Source: Oceanimonas sp. GK1 (GTDB taxonomy: Bacteria; Pseudomonadota; Gammaproteobacteria; Enterobacterales; Aeromonadaceae). From it: 64,000 bases of DNA. How positions within the stretch are numbered: position 1 is the first letter of the stretch; the number at the start of each line of letters is the position of its first letter. A model generated the notes under the pieces. It searched no databases and had not been told where the DNA came from. It saw nothing but the letters and a program-made list of their open reading frames with translations. Position numbers and translations under genes: made by a program. Below, in pieces: positions 38,341 to 47,053 of the stretch. The stretch lies in assembly GCF_000243075.1 (NCBI RefSeq), contig NC_016745.1:3365001-3429000 (forward strand). The letters run 5' to 3'.

Positions 38341-39200
38341 GGTTTGCCTTTATCGAGGCTCACCGAAGTCAACGCTGGCGGGTCTCGATAATGTGTGAAG
38401 TACTCGATGTGTCACGAGCGGGATATTATCGCTGGCGAGCACGTCAGCACTCGCCGGGAGCGCGTACCATCGAGCGACGGACGCTGAGCACCTTCCTGCT
38501 CGAGCGAGCCAGGCAACTGAAGAATGTGCCGGGTTATCGCAAGATGTGGCTGGAAGCACGGGATGCCGGGTTCTGCTGCGGCAAGAACCAGGTTCAGGGC
38601 TTGCTGAAAGACGCTGGTTATCGTTCATGCACGGCTCCTAAAGCAGGATATCAAAAGCCAGCATCATCCTTGCCTGTGTTGCCGAATCTGCTGAATCGCC
38701 AGTTCTCGGTGGGGTCAGCGAACCGAGTTTGGGTATCAGATATCACCCAAATCCGGTGCAGTGAAGGCTGACTCTACATTGCTGCAGTCCTGGACCTGGG
38801 CACACGCCGCGTGGTGGGCCGAGCCATGGGTGCGATCAATAGCGCTCAGCTGGTGCTGGAGGCCCTTGAGCAGGCATGGCAACATCAGCTGCCAGATGGG
38901 ACACAGCTGTTGTTCCACTCGGACCAGGGGAGTCAGTATCGGAGCGAAGAGGTGATGAGATGGCTCAATACACGGGGAATCACCATCAGCATGTCACGCC
39001 GAGGTAACTGCTGGGATAACGCCTGTTCGGAAAGCTTCTTCGCGCTGCTCAAGAAGGAATGGATACATCCATTAGGAATGCTCGGAAGAGACGAAATGGC
39101 AGATGAAGTCCGGTATTATACGGACGAGTATTACCCGAAAGTGCGGCGCCACATGGCGCTGGGAGGAATAACTCCCAATGCCTACGCAGCTGCCGCTTAA
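38302..39200 (+). pseudogene. IS3-family transposase OrfB, broken by one stop codon
   Basis: This is the integrase-core part of the transposase, in the -1 frame relative to orfA and open from the slippery site. It reads through RFAFIEAHRSQRWRV and SRAGYYRWRAR and then the rve core. All three catalytic acids are present: D in VSDIT, D in HSDQGSQY and E in ACSESFF. A TGA at 38769-38771 interrupts the frame exactly where relatives have tryptophan (EGW), after which the same frame continues to 39200. It is a single nonsense change, so the copy is probably inactive. Confidence 0.93.
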
Positions 39201-39261
39201 CTTAAGTGTCTACTTTATCGGGGCCACTCCAGTCCAACAACATTAATACAAGGAACTTGAC

Positions 39262-39735
39262 GTGTTGAAAATCATTCTGGGAGTCATGCTGGTGGCACTG
39301 GTGGTGCTGTTTATTTACCGCGCTCAGGGCAACAAGCAGGCGGCGGCCGCCAACATTCAGGCGGGAGACGCCTTTCTGGCCGACAACAGGGAAAAGGACG
39401 GGGTAGAAACCACCGCCTCCGGCCTGCAGTACCAGGTGCTGCAGCCAGGCACCGGCACCGTTCACCCCAAGGCCAGTGACAAGGTGACCGTGCACTACCA
39501 TGGCACCCTGCTGGATGGCACCGTGTTCGACAGCTCGGTCAATCGCGGCGAGACCATCCAGTTTGGCCTCAACCAGGTGATCAAGGGCTGGACCGAGGGC
39601 TTGCAACTGATGGTGGAAGGCGAGAAGACCCGCTTCTTTATTCCCGCCAACCTGGCCTACGGCAACCGCGCCGTGGGCAGCATCCCGCCGGGATCTGTGC
39701 TGATCTTTGAGGTGGAACTGTTCAAGATCAACTGA
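39262..39735 (+). CDS. FKBP-type peptidyl-prolyl isomerase, membrane-anchored
   Basis: This 157-residue protein from GTG 39262 (AAGGAA upstream) has an N-terminal hydrophobic anchor (about 2-19), a linker, and one FKBP domain: SDKVTVHYHGTLLDGTVFDS, GLNQVIKGWTEGLQLM and PANLAYGNRAVGSIPPGS. It probably isomerises prolyl bonds in the periplasm while tethered to the inner membrane. The specific paralogue name is uncertain. Confidence 0.88.
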   Translation: MLKIILGVMLVALVVLFIYRAQGNKQAAAANIQAGDAFLADNREKDGVETTASGLQYQVLQPGTGTVHPKASDKVTVHYHGTLLDGTVFDSSVNRGETIQFGLNQVIKGWTEGLQLMVEGEKTRFFIPANLAYGNRAVGSIPPGSVLIFEVELFKIN

Positions 39736-39749
39736 TTGCACGCAACGAT

Positions 39750-40763
39750 TTATGCGCCGGGCTGATGTACGCCCGCCCGGCGCATCAGCCAGCCGGCGGT
39801 CATGCCCAGCAGCACAATGCGCAGCACATGGTGGAAAATCACCCAGGATGGTTCCAGGCCGGTGACCAGCGCCAGATAGATCATCGCCTCCACCGCTCCC
39901 GGCGCATAGGCGAGCCACACCTGAAACACCGGCAATTCCAGCCACCAGGCCACCAGCCCCGCCCACAGCAGCGACACCAGCGAGCTCGACAGGCTGACCA
40001 GCAGACCCGCTACCAGCAGGCCGGCCATTTCCCGCGCCGGCAAGGGGCGCAAGCGGCTGCCCACCAGGGCCCCCAGCAACACCATGCTCACCGGAATCAA
40101 CCCCGCCACCGGCAGCGCCGGCTCCCCCAGCCAGGCGGCACCGGCACCGGCCACCAAGACCCCGGCCAGAATATGGCTGGCGGGCACCCTGAGCCGGGCC
40201 AGCAACTGGCCCCCAGCCCAGGCCAGCGCCACCAGCGCCAGGGTGGCGGGTGCCGACAGGCTCAGGCTGGCCGGCGTCGGCGCCAGCGGCACCCATTCCA
40301 GCACCATGACGGCACTGACGGTGCTCACCAGGGCGATGACCCGCACCGTTTGCGACAGGATCACGCGAATGGGATTGTCCAGTTTAGTGGCCAGTGCCGC
40401 CATCACCGACAGCGCCCCGGGCGAGGCGCCCATGGCCGCCTCCTGGCGGGACCAGCCCAGCCGGTGCAACAGGTATTGCCCCAGCGGAATTTGCGTCGCC
40501 AGACACAGCAACAGCCCCGCCACGCTGATCGTCAGCGAAGCGAGGCCGGGCAAATTCAGCTCCAGGCGAAGCCCTACGGCCACCCCCAGACAGGCCTGAA
40601 TGAGCGGTAACAGCCGACGGGGCAGCGCCACTTCCAGCCCCAGCATGGTGGCCCCGGCCACCAGCAGCATGGCCCCCAGCAGCCAGTCGGACGGAAAGCC
40701 GGCCCAGTGGGCCAGCCCTCCTCCTGCCGCGCCCAGCAGGGCCGTGCGCAGCCAGACCGTCAT
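39750..40763 (-). CDS. AbrB-family membrane transporter
   Basis: This 337-residue inner-membrane protein with about 10 hydrophobic segments belongs to the AbrB family (old name 'ammonia monooxygenase', misleading). The duplicated Gly-rich motif is visible: DWLLGAMLLVAGATM and ASHILAGVLVAGAGA, plus GASPGALSVMAAL and APGAVEAMIYLAL. Its ATG overlaps the tctA stop (ATGA), so it is the last gene of tctCBA and may take part in carboxylate transport or export (inference). Confidence 0.82.
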   Translation of the reverse strand: MTVWLRTALLGAAGGGLAHWAGFPSDWLLGAMLLVAGATMLGLEVALPRRLLPLIQACLGVAVGLRLELNLPGLASLTISVAGLLLCLATQIPLGQYLLHRLGWSRQEAAMGASPGALSVMAALATKLDNPIRVILSQTVRVIALVSTVSAVMVLEWVPLAPTPASLSLSAPATLALVALAWAGGQLLARLRVPASHILAGVLVAGAGAAWLGEPALPVAGLIPVSMVLLGALVGSRLRPLPAREMAGLLVAGLLVSLSSSLVSLLWAGLVAWWLELPVFQVWLAYAPGAVEAMIYLALVTGLEPSWVIFHHVLRIVLLGMTAGWLMRRAGVHQPGA

Positions 40764-42277
40764 GCTTCGGCAGCGGCCTGTTTCTGCCGGGCCGCCCGGC
40801 GGCGCCGGCTCAGCAGCAGCGGCAACACCAGCACCAGCACACTCAGGCTCCACAGGGTCAGGGTGACGCCGTTGCCGAACAGTATGCCCCAGTCACCGGC
40901 ACTGATGGACAGGGCCCGGCGCAGGTTGTCTTCCAGCACCTCGCCCAGCACCAGGCCGAGGATCACCGGCGCCAGGGAGAAGCCCAGCTTGCGCAGCAAA
41001 AACCCGAACACCCCCAGCAGTATCATGAAGAACAGATCAAAGCTGGCACCGTGAATGGAGTAGATGCCCACGAAGGTCAGCATCACGATCACCGGTACCA
41101 GGTAGGCCTGACGCACACTGAGCATGCGCACAAAGATGCCGACCAGGGGCAGGTTCATCACCAGCAGGGCAATGTTGCCCACAAACATGGAGGCAATCAG
41201 GCCCCAGGCGATGTCCGGCTTCTGGCTGAACAACAGCGGCCCCGGGGTCACATCAAACAGCAGCAGGGCGCCCAGCAGAATGGCGGTGGTGCCGGAGCCG
41301 GGGATCCCTAAGGTCAGCATGGGCACCATAGATCCCACCGCCGCCGCGTTGTTGGCCGCCTCCGGGGCCGCCAGGCCGCGCACGTCGCCGTTGCCGAACT
41401 CGTTGTGCTCGCCGGCCATGCGTTTTTCGGTGCCGTAGGCCACGGCACTGGCCACGGAGGCGCCGGTGCCCGGCAGCACACCGATCACAAAGCCGACCAA
41501 GGTGGAGCGCAGCACCGTCCAGCGTACCGCCACCAGATCCGCCGCCTTGACGAAGGATTTGCTGACCTTTTCCAGCCGGCCGCCACCGCCGTAGTGATGC
41601 TCTACCAGCAGCAGGATCTCGCTGATGGCGAACATGCCGATCACCACCACCAGAAAGTCGATGCCGTCAAACAGGCTGGTCAGGCCAAAGGTGAAACGCA
41701 GCACGCCGGTGCCGGAGTCTACCCCCACCGTGGCCATGGCCAGGCCGATCAGCGCCCCGATCACGGTTTTCACCGGGCGCGCGCCCACCATGGAGGCCAG
41801 GCAGCACAGGGCGAACACCATCAGCGCCACAAACTCGGCGGGGCCAAAGGTCACCGCCAGCCGGGTCAGCAGCGGGGTAAAGATCACCAGCAGCACCAGC
41901 GCCCCCATGGAGCCGGCAAAGGACGACACCGCCGACAGCGCCAGCGCCCGGCCGCCTTCGCCCCGCCTGGCCATGGGATGGCCGTCCAGGGTGGTCATGA
42001 TGGCACCGGCGTCACCGGGCACGTTCAGCAGAATGCTGGAAATACGGCCGCCGTACTCGGCGCCATAGTAGACACCGGCCAGCAAAATAATGGCCGAGGC
42101 CGGCTCCAGGCCCATGGAATAGGCCAGGGGCAGCAAAATGGCGATGCCGTTGATGGGGCCGATGCCCGGCAGGGCGCCCATCAGGGTGCCGAAAAAGCAG
42201 CCGGCGAGCACCAGCCCCAGGTTCATGGGGGTCAGGGCCACGGCAAAACCGCTGGCCAGGGTAGATAACACATCCAT
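40760..42277 (-). CDS. tctA: Tripartite tricarboxylate transporter, large permease
   Basis: This 505-residue TctA permease with about 12 hydrophobic segments is the pore of a sodium- or proton-driven tricarboxylate (citrate-type) importer. The family repeats GALPGIGPINGIAILLPL and GVLPGTGASVASAVAYGTEK are present, and so is SMVPMLTLGIPGSGTTAILL. GGAGG lies 8 nt before ATG 42277. It is 4 bp after tctB. Confidence 0.93.
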   Translation of the reverse strand: MDVLSTLASGFAVALTPMNLGLVLAGCFFGTLMGALPGIGPINGIAILLPLAYSMGLEPASAIILLAGVYYGAEYGGRISSILLNVPGDAGAIMTTLDGHPMARRGEGGRALALSAVSSFAGSMGALVLLVIFTPLLTRLAVTFGPAEFVALMVFALCCLASMVGARPVKTVIGALIGLAMATVGVDSGTGVLRFTFGLTSLFDGIDFLVVVIGMFAISEILLLVEHHYGGGGRLEKVSKSFVKAADLVAVRWTVLRSTLVGFVIGVLPGTGASVASAVAYGTEKRMAGEHNEFGNGDVRGLAAPEAANNAAAVGSMVPMLTLGIPGSGTTAILLGALLLFDVTPGPLLFSQKPDIAWGLIASMFVGNIALLVMNLPLVGIFVRMLSVRQAYLVPVIVMLTFVGIYSIHGASFDLFFMILLGVFGFLLRKLGFSLAPVILGLVLGEVLEDNLRRALSISAGDWGILFGNGVTLTLWSLSVLVLVLPLLLSRRRRAARQKQAAAEA

Positions 42278-42281
42278 GCAG

Positions 42282-42716
42282 TTAACCTCCAAACACCGTG
42301 CCCACGGGCACATTCAGTTCCAGCAGCCAGCTCAGCAGCAGGTGCCCCACCCCGCCCAGGGCGGCGGAATAGAGCAGCGCCCGGCCCCAGTCCAGACCAA
42401 ACAGGCGGGCAAACAGGGTGCCCACCAGCCAGGTGGACAGCACCAGGCCCAGCCATTCAAAGCTCCAGGCATAGGCCAGCAGCAACAACACCACCAGAAC
42501 GTGGCGCAGGAACAGGCCTCCGGTATAGGCCTGCTTGAGCCGGTCTGGCCTGATCGCCAGCCACAGGGCAGTAGCGAACAGCAGCACCGCCAGGATCAGG
42601 GGAATGGCCTTGGGCCCCACGGGCTCATATTGAAAGGGCACATCCAGTTGCCAGGCGGCGGCCCCCAGGGCCACCGCCAGCACCATCAGCGCCAGGGAAA
42701 AACAGCGATCCGCCAT
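42282..42716 (-). CDS. tctB: Tripartite tricarboxylate transporter, small membrane subunit
   Basis: This 144-residue TctB protein has four hydrophobic segments and the family motif EPVGPKAIPLIL near residues 31-42. It partners TctA. It lies 11 bp after tctC. Confidence 0.88.
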   Translation of the reverse strand: MADRCFSLALMVLAVALGAAAWQLDVPFQYEPVGPKAIPLILAVLLFATALWLAIRPDRLKQAYTGGLFLRHVLVVLLLLAYAWSFEWLGLVLSTWLVGTLFARLFGLDWGRALLYSAALGGVGHLLLSWLLELNVPVGTVFGG

Positions 42717-42727
42717 GACGCCACCTC

Positions 42728-43714
42728 TTATTTGAGCAGTCCCATTTCACGGGACAAGGTCTGGAACTTCTCGACTTCGGCCTTGACGTAGGCCTCGTAT
42801 TCATCACCAGCCATGGACAGGGGGAACAGGCCCTGATTGTCCCGCACCTGGGTAAAGGCGTCGCTCTGGTAGAGGGCGTTAAACTGCTGCACCCAGTAGC
42901 CGTAGGCCTCGTCGGATGCGTCCGGCGCCATGTAGAAGCCACGCATGATGGGCCATTCCAGGTCAAAGCCCTGCTCGCCGGCGGTGGGAATGCCGGCAAA
43001 GTCGCCGTCCAGCCGCTCGGGGGCCATCACCGCCAGCACCCGCACAATGCCCGCGTCCAGCTGTCCCTTGATCTCGGACATGTCGCCCGGATACACCTGA
43101 ATGTGGTTGCCGAGCACCGCGGCCATGGCATCGCCACCCCCTTCGTAGGCCACGTAACGCATGGTGCGCGGATCCAGCCCCAGGCTGCGGTAGAAAAAGG
43201 CGGCCTTCATCCAGTCCTGGCTGCCCACGGTGCCGCCGGCACCGAACACCAGCTTGCCCGGGTTGGTCCTGAGATCCGCCGCCAGCTCTTCCAGGCTTTG
43301 CCAGGGGGCGTCGGCCTTGACGATGATGGCACCATAATCGGTACCGACCGCGCCCAGCCAGCGGGCGTCCTCCACATCCAGATCCCGGCCAAACTTGTGC
43401 AGGGCCAGGTTCAGGGAAGAGCCGGAACTGAAGGCGACCACGGCGTTGTTGTCTGCCCGGCGGTTACTGTTCATGTGGGTATAGGCCACGGCGCCCACAC
43501 CACCCGGCATAAAGGTGACCCGCATCGGCTCCTGCAGCAGGCCGGACTTGTCGAGACTGCTGGTCAGAATGCGGCAAGTCAAGTCAAAGCCGCCGCCCGG
43601 CTTGGCCGGGGCAATGCACTCGGGCTTGTCGGGGGCAAAGCCGGCGCTGGCGGTACCGGTCATCATCAGCAGGCCGGCGCCCAGCAGCGCCTGGGTCAGG
43701 GAATGCAGCTTCAT
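42728..43714 (-). CDS. tctC: Tripartite tricarboxylate transporter, periplasmic receptor
   Basis: This 328-residue Bug-type receptor has a signal peptide ending near ASAG (about residue 23). It carries the family motifs ECIAPAKPGGGFDLTCR, GGVGAVAYTHMN, NPGKLVFGAGGTVGSQDW and VYPGDMSEIKGQLDAG. AGGAGA precedes ATG 43714. As the first gene of tctCBA it faces the regulator tctD. Confidence 0.92.
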   Translation of the reverse strand: MKLHSLTQALLGAGLLMMTGTASAGFAPDKPECIAPAKPGGGFDLTCRILTSSLDKSGLLQEPMRVTFMPGGVGAVAYTHMNSNRRADNNAVVAFSSGSSLNLALHKFGRDLDVEDARWLGAVGTDYGAIIVKADAPWQSLEELAADLRTNPGKLVFGAGGTVGSQDWMKAAFFYRSLGLDPRTMRYVAYEGGGDAMAAVLGNHIQVYPGDMSEIKGQLDAGIVRVLAVMAPERLDGDFAGIPTAGEQGFDLEWPIMRGFYMAPDASDEAYGYWVQQFNALYQSDAFTQVRDNQGLFPLSMAGDEYEAYVKAEVEKFQTLSREMGLLK

Positions 43715-43867
43715 AACAGTTCTCCTTGATTGGGGTTCCATGGCACACTTCGGCCACTTGAAGCCAGGCCCTTGTTCCTCATGGAGATGTTAACAAGGGC
43801 GTTACAATTGCCTATGCTAACGGCGCAAGCTGTCACCAGGCTGTCATCAAGGAACTGAGCTCAACAC

Positions 43868-44551
43868 ATGCGCATTCTTGTGATCGAAGACACGGTCGTC
43901 CTGGGCGAAGCCATTGCCGAGCGACTGCAGAAACTGGGCCACGGCACCGATCTGATTGGCAACGGCCGCCAGGCCGCCGACTGGCTGCGCCACCAGCAGG
44001 TGGATTTGATCATTCTCGATCTCAACCTGCCGGGCCTCGGCGGCGACGCCCTGCTGGCGGAGCTGCGCCAGCGCAAAAACCCCACGCCGGTGCTCATCCT
44101 CACCGCCCGGGACGGCATTGACGATCGCATCAAGCTGCTGGATCTCGGCGCCGACGATTACCTGGCCAAGCCCTTTGACTTTGGCGAGCTGGAAGCCCGG
44201 GTGCGGGCCCTGCTGCGCCGCCGCCAGGGCTACGCCTCGGACGTGAGCGAGCACGGCAACCTGGTGTTCAACCGCACCGCCAAGACGGTCACCATCAAGG
44301 GGGAACCCTGCGGACTGGTGAACCGGGAGTTCCGGCTGCTGGAGATCTTTCTCGGCGCCCTGGAGCGGGTGATGAGCAAGGAAGAGCTCACCGACCGGCT
44401 GTTCAACGCCGATGAAACCCCCTCCGCCAATGCCATTGAGCTGTACGTGGCCCGGCTGCGCAAAAAGCTGGCCGGCAGTTCGGTACACATTCAGACCCTG
44501 CGTGGCCTGGGCTATGTGGCCCATGTGCAGGCAGAGGAAAAGGACACATGA
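43868..44551 (+). CDS. tctD: Two-component response regulator TctD
   Basis: This 227-residue OmpR-family regulator has the receiver acidic pair ED at 7-8, phospho-acceptor D51 (IILDLNLPG) and the lysine in LAKPFDF. A winged-helix DNA-binding domain follows from about residue 128. The divergent position next to tctCBA and overlap with tctE support control of the transporter. Confidence 0.92.
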   Translation: MRILVIEDTVVLGEAIAERLQKLGHGTDLIGNGRQAADWLRHQQVDLIILDLNLPGLGGDALLAELRQRKNPTPVLILTARDGIDDRIKLLDLGADDYLAKPFDFGELEARVRALLRRRQGYASDVSEHGNLVFNRTAKTVTIKGEPCGLVNREFRLLEIFLGALERVMSKEELTDRLFNADETPSANAIELYVARLRKKLAGSSVHIQTLRGLGYVAHVQAEEKDT

Positions 44552-45951
44552 CCACGCCGGGCCGGCTGCGCCACCCGGCTCTGCGCCGGCGGCTGCTGGC
44601 CCTGAGCGGCATCGTGCTGGCCGCCCTGGCGCTGCTGGCACTGGTGCTGATGCAGGGTTACGCCCGCCGGACCGCCGATCGCAGCTACGACATGATGCTG
44701 GGCAGCGCCGTCCTGCAACTGGGCCAGTCGGTGCGCCACTCCAGCCGGGGCTTTGCCGTGGATCTGCCGGTGGCGGCCTTTGCCACCCTGGCCCAGGCCC
44801 CGAATGACCGGGTGTTTTACCGCATTAGCGTGAACGGCGAAGTGCTCACCGGCTATGGGGATCTGCCCGCCCCGCCGCCCCGTGCGGCCACGGCCCGGAC
44901 CCTGACCCAACCTGGGCCGGATTTTTTCAACGCCGCCTACCGGGGCGAGCCCATTCGCGTGGCCCGGCTGGTACGGCTCAACACCGAGCGCCTGCCCCAG
45001 GACGAAATTGTGATTGAGCTGGCCCAGACCCGGCTGGCCCGCAACGCCATGGCCGAGGCCATGCTGCACCCGGCGCTGGAGCTGATGCTGGCGGTGCTGG
45101 CGGCGGCTCTGGGGCTGCTGTGGCTGGGCATCTATTACGCCTTTCGGCCGTTCACCATGCTGGCCCGGGCCCTGGCCCGGCGCTCCCCCAAAGATCTGAC
45201 GCCGCTGGCGTTACCGGTGCCGAAAGAAACCCTGCCCCTGCTCGATACCATCAACCACTTTATCGCCCGTCAGCAGGCGCTGCTGGAGCGGGTGGAGTCC
45301 TATACCTCGGTGGCCGCCCACCAGTTGCGCACGCCCCTGGCCAGCCTGCGGGCCCTGTGTGAAAACGCCCGGGACGAAACCGACGACACCCGCCGGCAGC
45401 AGTTGCTGGCGCAACTGGTCGAGCAGTGCGACCAGCTGTCTCTGACGGTGCGCCATCTGCTCAACCAGGCCATGCTGGATCACCGCTTTCACAGCCGCGA
45501 GCCGGAGCCGGTGGCCCTCAACGACCTCACCCGCCGCGTGTGCCTGGAGCTGGCGGTGCAGGCCCTGCGCCGCGGCGTGGAGCTGGCCTTTGAGCCGGCC
45601 CCGGCAGAGCAGCATATTCAGGGCGATGCCTTTGCCCTGACCCAGATGCTCAACAACCTGATTGAAAATGCCGTGGCCCACAGCCCTGAAGGCGGCCTGG
45701 TGGAGATCCGCGTGCTCGCCGGCGGCGGCATTTGCATTCGCGATCAGGGGCCGGGCATTCCCGCTCATGAGAAGGACAGGGTGTTCGAGCGTTTTTACCG
45801 GGGCACCGCCAGCCGCCATCATGGCAGCGGCATGGGCATGGCCATCGCCCGGGATGTGGCCGAGCACCACCACGCCCGCATTCACCTTGCCGACAATGTC
45901 CCTCACGGCCTGGTGGTAGAGATTCGTTTTGAACCGGAGGTGTCGCCATGA
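44548..45951 (+). CDS. tctE: Two-component sensor histidine kinase TctE
   Basis: This 467-residue inner-membrane kinase has TM1 at about 15-35, a periplasmic sensor (about 36-170) and TM2 at about 172-195. The phospho-histidine is in AAHQLRTPLASLRA (about H260). The ATP-binding domain shows the N box NNLIENAVAHSP, G1 RDQGPGIP and G2 HGSGMGMAIA. It overlaps tctD and the next gene by ATGA. Confidence 0.92.
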   Translation: MTTPGRLRHPALRRRLLALSGIVLAALALLALVLMQGYARRTADRSYDMMLGSAVLQLGQSVRHSSRGFAVDLPVAAFATLAQAPNDRVFYRISVNGEVLTGYGDLPAPPPRAATARTLTQPGPDFFNAAYRGEPIRVARLVRLNTERLPQDEIVIELAQTRLARNAMAEAMLHPALELMLAVLAAALGLLWLGIYYAFRPFTMLARALARRSPKDLTPLALPVPKETLPLLDTINHFIARQQALLERVESYTSVAAHQLRTPLASLRALCENARDETDDTRRQQLLAQLVEQCDQLSLTVRHLLNQAMLDHRFHSREPEPVALNDLTRRVCLELAVQALRRGVELAFEPAPAEQHIQGDAFALTQMLNNLIENAVAHSPEGGLVEIRVLAGGGICIRDQGPGIPAHEKDRVFERFYRGTASRHHGSGMGMAIARDVAEHHHARIHLADNVPHGLVVEIRFEPEVSP

Positions 45952-46991
45952 ACTGGTGCTACGGGTGCCTGGCCCTGCTCTGCCTGTTTTCGGCCGTACA
46001 GGCTGAAGAAACGATACAACTGCCGGCACAGGAGGGCGAGCAACCGCCGCTGGTGATCTACAGCGCCACCGACTACAACCACATGGCGCCCCTGCTGCAC
46101 GCCTTTCAGCAACGCCACCCCACCGTGGCCATTCGCTTTGTGGATGCCAACTCCCAGCAGCTGTACCAGCGAGTGCTGGAAGAAGGCGAAGCCTCGCCGG
46201 CGGATCTGCTCTTGAGCTCGGCCATGGATCTGCAACTGAAGCTGGTCAACGATGGCCATGCCCGGGTCTGGCGGTCGGCGCGTACCAACGCCCTGCCTGC
46301 CAATATTCACTGGCGCCACGAACTGTTTGCGGTCACCGTGGAGCCGGTACTGATGGTATTCAACCGCCAGCTGCTGGGCGACCATGCCCTGCCCCAAAGC
46401 CGCCAGGAACTGCTGGCCCTGCTGCGCCGGGATCCGGAGCGGTTTCGCGGCCGTATTCATACCTACGACATTACCCAGAGCGGCGTGGGCTACCTGCTGG
46501 CCACCCAGGACAGCCTGCAAGGAGAAAGCTACGGCCGGCTGCTGGAAGCCTTTGGCGGCCTGTCGGTGCACCTGAGTGAAAGCAGTAACCAGATGCTGGC
46601 CGAGCTCGCCGCCGGCCGGGCCGTGCTGGGCTACAACCTGCTGGGCTCCTACGTGGCCGCCGCCCTGGAGAAACACCCGCAACTGGTGGCGGTGGCGCCC
46701 CGGGACTACAGCCTGATATTAATGCGCCTGGCCCTGATCCCCCGTCATGCCCGCCAGCCGGCGCTGGCGGGGGAGCTGCTCGACTTTATGCTCTCTCCCG
46801 CCGGCCAGGCGGCGCTGGCCGAGGGGGGCCTGCTGCCCCTGCTGGCCCCGAATGCCGGCGAACCCCGGCTGACCGTGCAGCCGCAAGGCCCGGTGACCCC
46901 CATTCCCCTCACGCCGGCGCTGCTGCCGGCGCTGGATCCCCTCGATCAGCAGGGCTTTGTACGCACCTGGATAGACTCGCTGGCGCCCTGA
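45948..46991 (+). CDS. Periplasmic binding protein of the iron/sulfate ABC type, linked to tctDE
   Basis: This 347-residue protein has a signal peptide ending near VQAE (about 19-20) and an SBP fold like ferric-iron or 2-aminoethylphosphonate receptors (LVIYSATDYNHMAPLLHAFQ, then GVGYLLATQDS). No ABC permease or ATPase accompanies it. It overlaps tctE by ATGA, so it may deliver a ligand signal to the kinase rather than serve uptake (inference). Confidence 0.83.
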   Translation: MNWCYGCLALLCLFSAVQAEETIQLPAQEGEQPPLVIYSATDYNHMAPLLHAFQQRHPTVAIRFVDANSQQLYQRVLEEGEASPADLLLSSAMDLQLKLVNDGHARVWRSARTNALPANIHWRHELFAVTVEPVLMVFNRQLLGDHALPQSRQELLALLRRDPERFRGRIHTYDITQSGVGYLLATQDSLQGESYGRLLEAFGGLSVHLSESSNQMLAELAAGRAVLGYNLLGSYVAAALEKHPQLVAVAPRDYSLILMRLALIPRHARQPALAGELLDFMLSPAGQAALAEGGLLPLLAPNAGEPRLTVQPQGPVTPIPLTPALLPALDPLDQQGFVRTWIDSLAP

Positions 46992-47006
46992 GCCACACCC
47001 GGGCAC

Positions 47007-47031
47007 AAAAATGCCGGCGCAAAGCCGGCAT
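47007..47031 (-). terminator. Intrinsic terminator of hldE
   Basis: Perfect 8-bp stem ATGCCGGC/GCCGGCAT (47011-47018, 47024-47031), followed on the minus strand by TTTTT, 22 nt after the hldE stop. Confidence 0.85.
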
Positions 47032-47053
47032 GGGTCTCATCAGACGGGCCCCC

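Larger units (their letters stand above)
37975..39231 (+). mobile_element. IS3-family insertion sequence (IS150-like), transposase inactivated
   Basis: This 1257-bp element has 26-bp imperfect terminal inverted repeats: the left end begins TGGACTGGCCCGA and ends in AAAGTAGACAC (37975-38000), and the right end is its complement (39206-39231, four mismatches). A 3-bp direct repeat GTC flanks it (37972-37974 and 39232-39234), as expected for IS3 target duplication. It carries orfA and an orfB with one in-frame stop. Intact ends and duplication suggest a fairly recent insertion. Confidence 0.92.

Noticed and set aside
38769-38771. Selenocysteine or recoding at the TGA in the IS orfB
   Set aside because: The position is tryptophan in relatives and no adjacent recoding hairpin is evident; a plain nonsense mutation is simpler.
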